Assembly (NCBI GenBank): GCA_040954595.2
Contig: CM082583.2
Location: 5,952,001-6,016,000, forward strand
From: Balanoglossus misakiensis
Taxonomy: Eukaryota > Hemichordata
Length of the DNA stretch: 64,000 nt
Direction: 5' to 3'
The notes under the pieces are model-generated. The model was not told the origin of the DNA and made no database searches. It saw only the letters and a program-made list of their open reading frames with translations. Positions within the stretch are counted from its first letter, which is position 1; each line of letters starts with the position of its first letter. The position numbers and the translations under genes were made by a program. Positions 58,830-64,000 of the stretch are shown here, one piece after another.

Positions 58830-59910
58830 CCTGTCTTGGGATGTTGCACCTGTGTTTACACACGAGGTAAAAACTAATACCCGGCTTAAAATCTGAGCGA
58901 CAACACAACAACGACTCGGTACTCAGTCTAGCCACCCCTACAGCTGAGGGAACCGAGTAGCGACGGCAGCCACTGGGGAAAACCACAGACCTTGTTTGCT
59001 GCCAGCTGACTGCAAAATAATGCATGAATCACTGCTCTGTGAATTTGCATGCAATCGTGATGTGAGCATTGGAGTCGGGACTGTTGACGGGGAGACAGAC
59101 GTAACCCGCAGTAGGATGAAGGGATTCGTAACGGATTAATGAAAATCTGTATGTTGAGATTTAATGCTGCAAATCATTTGCAAGAAATTCATATACTTTG
59201 TTCTCTTTTGAAAAGTCCAAGGCCGGGCACAGGGCAGACAGACAGACAGAGCAGCTTTGGCGCAAAAAGTAGACGCCACGTCTGTCGTGGAATTGAAAAT
59301 GAGTGTTTTATGATTAGATATTAACAGCGTCTCTTGGTATCATTCTCTCACATTATTCAGGGCAAATCACCATTTTGCGTCACCATACACTCATTGCCCA
59401 GACGATATTAGCCTCATGATTAAACTAAATACGGCCATTCTATAATATTCAGGCACCACCACCGACAACATTTCTTGACAACTCATGACATGTATGATCA
59501 CGTGCACTATATTCAAAACATGGCACGGAAGAGTTGAGCTTTCTTTACAGGTGCCCTTGACGTTAAAGCACATTAAGTGTCACCACATATTAACCTGCCA
59601 TGCTCAATCAACGTGGAACAGTTGTCCCCGAAAATAATAATATTTTTCCTGTGGTTTCCTGTACTTGAAATTTATGTGGTCAATTAAACATCAGTCAACC
59701 AAAATCTCAGTCGCTGACGTTTGGCACTTAGGCCGTTTTCGGTAACCTTTTTTCGGGATCAAACTCCCAATCCTAAACCTTCATTAAATGTGAAAGTTTG
59801 CCATTCATGGTATACCGCGGATTGTGCTCTTGTTCGTTATATCTGTGCATAATTGAAGTTCCCCCAAGCGGCTGGGCGACGTTCACTGAATTTGGTTTAG
59901 GCATTCGTGG
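58830..59910. repeat. Diverged tandem duplication, copy 1 (~1.1 kb)
   Basis: This aligns collinearly by eye with 59911-61030. Anchor blocks in order are GTGTTTACACACGAGGTAAA, GGAGTCGGGACTGTT, AATGCTGCAAATCATTTGC, AAGTCCAAGGCCGGGCA, CACATTATTCAGGGCAAATC, ATTCAGGCACCACCACCGA and CACGGAAGAGTTGAG. The CTGACGTTTGGCACTTA near 59716 is a weaker block. Short indels change the offset from about 1071 to 1137. No reading frame is shared between the copies, so it seems non-coding. Confidence 0.85.
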
Positions 59911-61030
59911 GGTATAGCGACTGTGTTTACATACGTGGTAAATGCAAATGCCTGGCTAATTTGAGTGACCACATATGCAAACGCCCTACTTCTTGAGACC
60001 TGTACCCATGCTTCTTCGGCAGCTGGGCAAGGTATGTGAGACAGTAGTCACCGGGGTAAACCATGCATTCGGATGTTTGCTGCCGGCCGTCTACGGGAAA
60101 AGTGCACGAATATATATCTCTGCTCGGCGAATTTGCATTTACGATTCACGAGCACTGGAGTCGGGGCGTTTTTGGTGAGAGACCAGGGAAACGACATTCA
60201 GACGTACCCTGCGGTACGGCGGAGGAACCTACATTCTGATGCACCCCCGAGGGGCGTTATAAAACGACTGGCGAAAATCTGCATTTTAAGAATCGGAATG
60301 CTGTAAATCATCCGCTGCCACGCTCACATAGTTTATTCGCTTTTGATAAGTTCCAGGCCAGGCAACAACACAGAAAGACGGAACGCTGCTTCTGAAGTAA
60401 GAGTAGAGGTCTATGGTAGAAATACACACCTCTCTGCGCATGTCTGGTGACTAGAAATTAATAACACTTGTTTTGGTACCACTCACACGCATTATTCAAT
60501 GTCAATCACAAAACCCGGAAACTTGGGAGAGATTAGTCTCCATTAAATAAATACTGCTCCCTCCATTCTATGGTATTCTGGCACCGCTGCCGATAATCAA
60601 TCTTGAAAATCCACGAGGAGTTATGACCGTGCACCTGCACTGTATTAAAAACCTGACACGGAAGAGGTTGAGATATCATTTAACAGGTGGCTTTGGCGTT
60701 CAGGCGCACTCAGGTTTACCAAGTATTATACCAAGTCTACCAAGGTAAATGAAAGTGATATAGTTGTTTCCGAAAACCGTTTACGTTCGTTACAACCGAA
60801 TGTTCGTTTAAACTGTAGCCATGTGTATAAGAAAAGTACCAGATGTAGGCTGACTGCAAGGCAGATTGCAAGGTGCTGTAATTAACCCCGTTGGAAAAGG
60901 CAATTTACTTAAAATGTTGCTAACGACCTTACACAAGAGTAACTACTTCGACATTCAATACACCCCTCTTCCAAGTTCACGCGCTGACATTTGGAATTAA
61001 GAACTGAGGTCCCCGCAGCCGAGTTACAGA
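59911..61030. repeat. Diverged tandem duplication, copy 2 (~1.1 kb)
   Basis: The corresponding blocks are GTGTTTACATACGTGGTAAA, GGAGTCGGGGCGTTT, AATGCTGTAAATCATCCGC, AGTTCCAGGCCAGGCA, CGCATTATTCAATGTCAATC, ATTCTGGCACCGCTGCCGA, CACGGAAGAGGTTGAG and CTGACATTTGGAATTAAG (near 60985). Divergence is high (very roughly 25-35 percent by eye), so the duplication is old or the sequence evolves fast. Confidence 0.85.
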
Positions 61031-64000
61031 AATCATGGTCTGCTGCGTGTAAAGCATTTTGGCAGTGAATTGCCCGTGAACCGAACTTAGCTATAGTGTA
61101 TGATAGCGTCATCGTTTGTATACTATGAAGGCTGGGTGAAAGGCTTGTCACTGAGAGATAATTTGGCAACAGACTGTTACGTAAAAAAAGGTGACGTTAT
61201 GGATGAGATGCGGGGATAGAGACGCGATAGTCGACAATATTCTTTTTAAACAGATATTGCATCTGCGTCATGTGATCTTCAGAGCGTTATCGAGCAGCAT
61301 CTATACGCGGCAGTTTGTTGAGGTTTCTGAGAGATTACACAATCGCTTCATTATGGAAACTGAATTGAATAGTGATTGTGGCACTGTGTTCTCGCCGCGT
61401 GAAGGCACCTTCCGGATACCGTCTCTTGAATCAGCAGTAATGAGCGCTTATAAACCTGGTGTACTTTAGTGGACGCGACTTCACCCCCTGGGCGATACCG
61501 TCACGCGACAACGGACAATTTTATCGGAAGATTAAAGCTCTGTTTTTGAACAGATATAGTTTCCAGAACCGGTTACAGAAATTAGTGAATTCGACATTAC
61601 AAGCTTAACCACATATTTCGATAATTTTCCTACGATAACCTAATTATACCACCGATTTCCACAAAACTAACACTACCAAGACCATTAAGAATATCGGTAC
61701 GTTGGCATTTATTTATGACGACGTGTAGTGATGAAGCAGGCTGTGCAGTATCAATATGCCTTTGGCCTAATATATTCATGTAGTACTAATCATATCGTTC
61801 AGAGTTAATGTATCCAGTGATTGATAGATCGGGATAGACGGGGGGGGGGGGGGGTGAAGATGGAGGGAGACAAGCAGACCCACAGACCGAGTATTAGGCA
61901 TGAGAACAGACAGACAGACAGACAGACAGACTTGATAATGATTTGATGACATTGATGGTGTCAGCTTACCACTGTAGTAGGATTCAGCGTCATATTATCT
62001 ATTGATTGTTTTTTATGCAAAGAAAAGTTCAAAAATGCGTTCATCACCGCGTGTCAAGGCATCAGGAAGTGGGAGTTTTTTTTCAAAACGCGTGCACGAG
62101 AACAATTCTGCCGTTATTAGCGTTATGCATTCAATAAAAAAGCCGTGGTTCTGACACAGAAATAGCGACAGTGTTCATCTTTAACAATGCAGATATCTCG
62201 CGTGTGCAAAGTCATAAATTATTTATTCGAGTCGACGCTGCAGTTACTCCGTGCACGACGAAACTGTTTTCGCCAAAAATGAGGGATGGGCTTTTTAATT
62301 AAGAACGATACTTGTCAGACGCCAATGAATTGATAGATCATGTAACAGCCCGTCATTATTTAGCATCGCGACAATGACGTCATGTCGTCTGCCAAAACTG
62401 GTGCAAAAACACAGACGTCGCTACAGAATTCAGCTGATAGAAATCTTTTCATTTTTTTCGAAAATTCCCAGCTGTTTCATTGGCGTGCATAGAAAACGAC
62501 AAAGTCTGAAAACCCAACAATTTATCGCTTATCAACCACCTGATGAGATACAAACAGTAAATTATTGTTAACCGTCATATGACGCATGCACTCCAAAACC
62601 ATACGCGTATATATCATTTCTTTCTTAATCTTTTACCTTTGACCCGATATTTGACTTAATTTTGACGTACTGAGGGATTGCATTTCTAAATTGAATACTT
62701 CAAACTGAGGTTTGGGGGAATTATCTTCGCACTGACAAAATTTAAAAATAAACTTTAATAACCCTTAATTTTATCGGACATTTCGCACGTAGAGTAAGCC
62801 TAACTAATAAATCCATTAATTGTTGATTATATGTTTTTGATTGATTGACATAAGTAACACCAACCAAGAACAAACTGGACTGCTAAATTAAGATCGAATG
62901 TGTACAGGTATATCGCATTGCAAATACGTTTTGCCAATATTTGATACAGATAAATGTTCAATCCAATTCACTGTATACTCAAAACTTGTATTTGGAAAAG
63001 AATATAATGTCATTATTAACCATTCGCGTTTTTTCATAAGCGTTCCGCGTGATAGATGGTGTCGGGTTGATATAAATCTGTCGAATGTGTTCATGCGGTC
63101 TGTGCGTCTCTCGAGGTGTTGACGATATCCGCCATGTCTCGGTCGTGGCATATTGGCCATGTTAACGATTCCGAGTCTCATATCAGACCTTCCTTCATAT
63201 TCGAATGGTGCTATTGAAGTTGCCCTGTCACAGTGTGTAGCCGAGTCTTTCAATCCACTTCATCCCCCGATAAGCTTCGCCAACGCTGCTCTATACCACT
63301 CGAAATCGATGCATCATCGGCAATTTACGTGCGCCGTACAGATGCACATGTCAAATTATTGTGTACACGGGTATCAAAGGACGCTATCAAATATTACTGC
63401 AGTCAAATGACAGGCATATTGATCATTGTCATCGCGCTGCCTTTAAATCATACAACGGAAACGATCACGCAGACCGAACCCGGATGTTGGAGAAAAGGGG
63501 TATCCATGGCAACCCTTTTTCCATTGAATTCTCCCATTTTATTTTAGCCTTGGTTACTTTCTGACAGCTCAGTCCCTGGACTAATGCGTTATTATCTCGT
63601 CAATCTTTTGTCATGGTCGTATTTCTTCCCGAGGTTCTTCACATTTTGCAATTTTCAATTACACTGTCTGGGTCTTTGACTATAAGCTGGTTTTCTATAT
63701 TGAGCTTTTCTTGAAAGGTAATGTAAATTTAATGCGAAATGTACACAAGGACAGCTTTGTGGACAGACTTTCTTTCCAATTATGTAGATCACATTTGTGC
63801 AAATGAAATATGTCTTTACGACCGCGGCTCTGATCTCACCACGTTATTTTCAAAAACCGTTCAAATCTTCTAACGCGTTTAACCGTAATTTGTTTACTGC
63901 ATTTGACATGTTGGTAAAATTGACATCTTGACAGTACAACATGTGGACATGACCTCCAGCAAGTGTCGTTTTGCACTTGGCATTCGGTAACCGGGTTACC
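61031..64000. other. Right-end sequence without recognised genes
   Basis: No exon or RNA gene seen on either strand. There is a G-rich run near 61839-61852 and a (CAGA)n tract at 61911-61931. The window ends in the palindromic GGTAACCGGGTTACC. Short open frames at 62.4 and 62.9-63.5 kb lack any family resemblance. Confidence 0.45.

Noticed and set aside
1-64000. CRISPR arrays, operons, prophage or bacterial-type mobile islands
   Set aside because: The gene structure is eukaryotic throughout. The only regular arrays are simple microsatellites and the duplications listed.

Overview
The window is nuclear DNA of an intron-rich animal, most likely an invertebrate deuterostome. Amphioxus (Branchiostoma) is my best guess. 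The grounds are many small exons with GT-AG introns of a few hundred bases, abundant MITE-like foldbacks and microsatellites, and a gene set that includes a kisspeptin-receptor-like GPCR and an ASIC/DEG-type channel. The species call is inference from style, not from a diagnostic sequence.

Layout. (1) 1-3085, minus: the visible part of a divergent type II membrane glycosyltransferase resembling GT29 sialyltransferases, running off the left edge. (2) 5.5-8.8 kb, plus: a cytosolic sulfotransferase with two alternative first exons. (3) 9.6-13.8 kb, minus: a complete nine-exon ADAL (N6-methyl-AMP deaminase) gene whose first intron carries a 280-bp foldback MITE ending exactly at a splice acceptor. 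(4) 14.7-16.5 kb, plus: a small single-pass membrane protein with one LDLa-like cysteine module. (5) 17.1-21.6 kb, plus: a complete nine-exon SLC22-type organic ion transporter. (6) 22.8-24.9 kb, plus: a type II membrane NXPE/PC-esterase protein. (7) 25.8-26.9 kb, minus: a two-exon PH-domain protein. (8) 28.5-34.9 kb, plus: an ASIC/DEG/ENaC channel with two alternative TM1-coding first exons. (9) 44.9-46.8 kb, minus: the TM3-to-C-terminus exons of a kisspeptin-receptor-like GPCR whose 5' exons were not found. The remaining ~17 kb, and the 10 kb between the channel and the GPCR, look non-coding apart from simple repeats and a diverged ~1.1-kb tandem duplication at 58.8-61.0 kb.

All exon models were built by eye from splice consensus, reading-frame phase and family resemblance. 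In the sulfotransferase, ADAL, LDLa-like, SLC22, NXPE, PH and channel genes every exon junction is phase-consistent and the summed lengths give a whole number of codons. The genes share no single pathway. They are a mix of conjugation, purine salvage, transport, surface signalling and secretory-pathway enzymes. The most interesting points are two unrelated genes with duplicated, phase-compatible first exons, a transposon-supplied splice acceptor, and a microsatellite that turns a 5' splice site into a tandem array of near-consensus donors.
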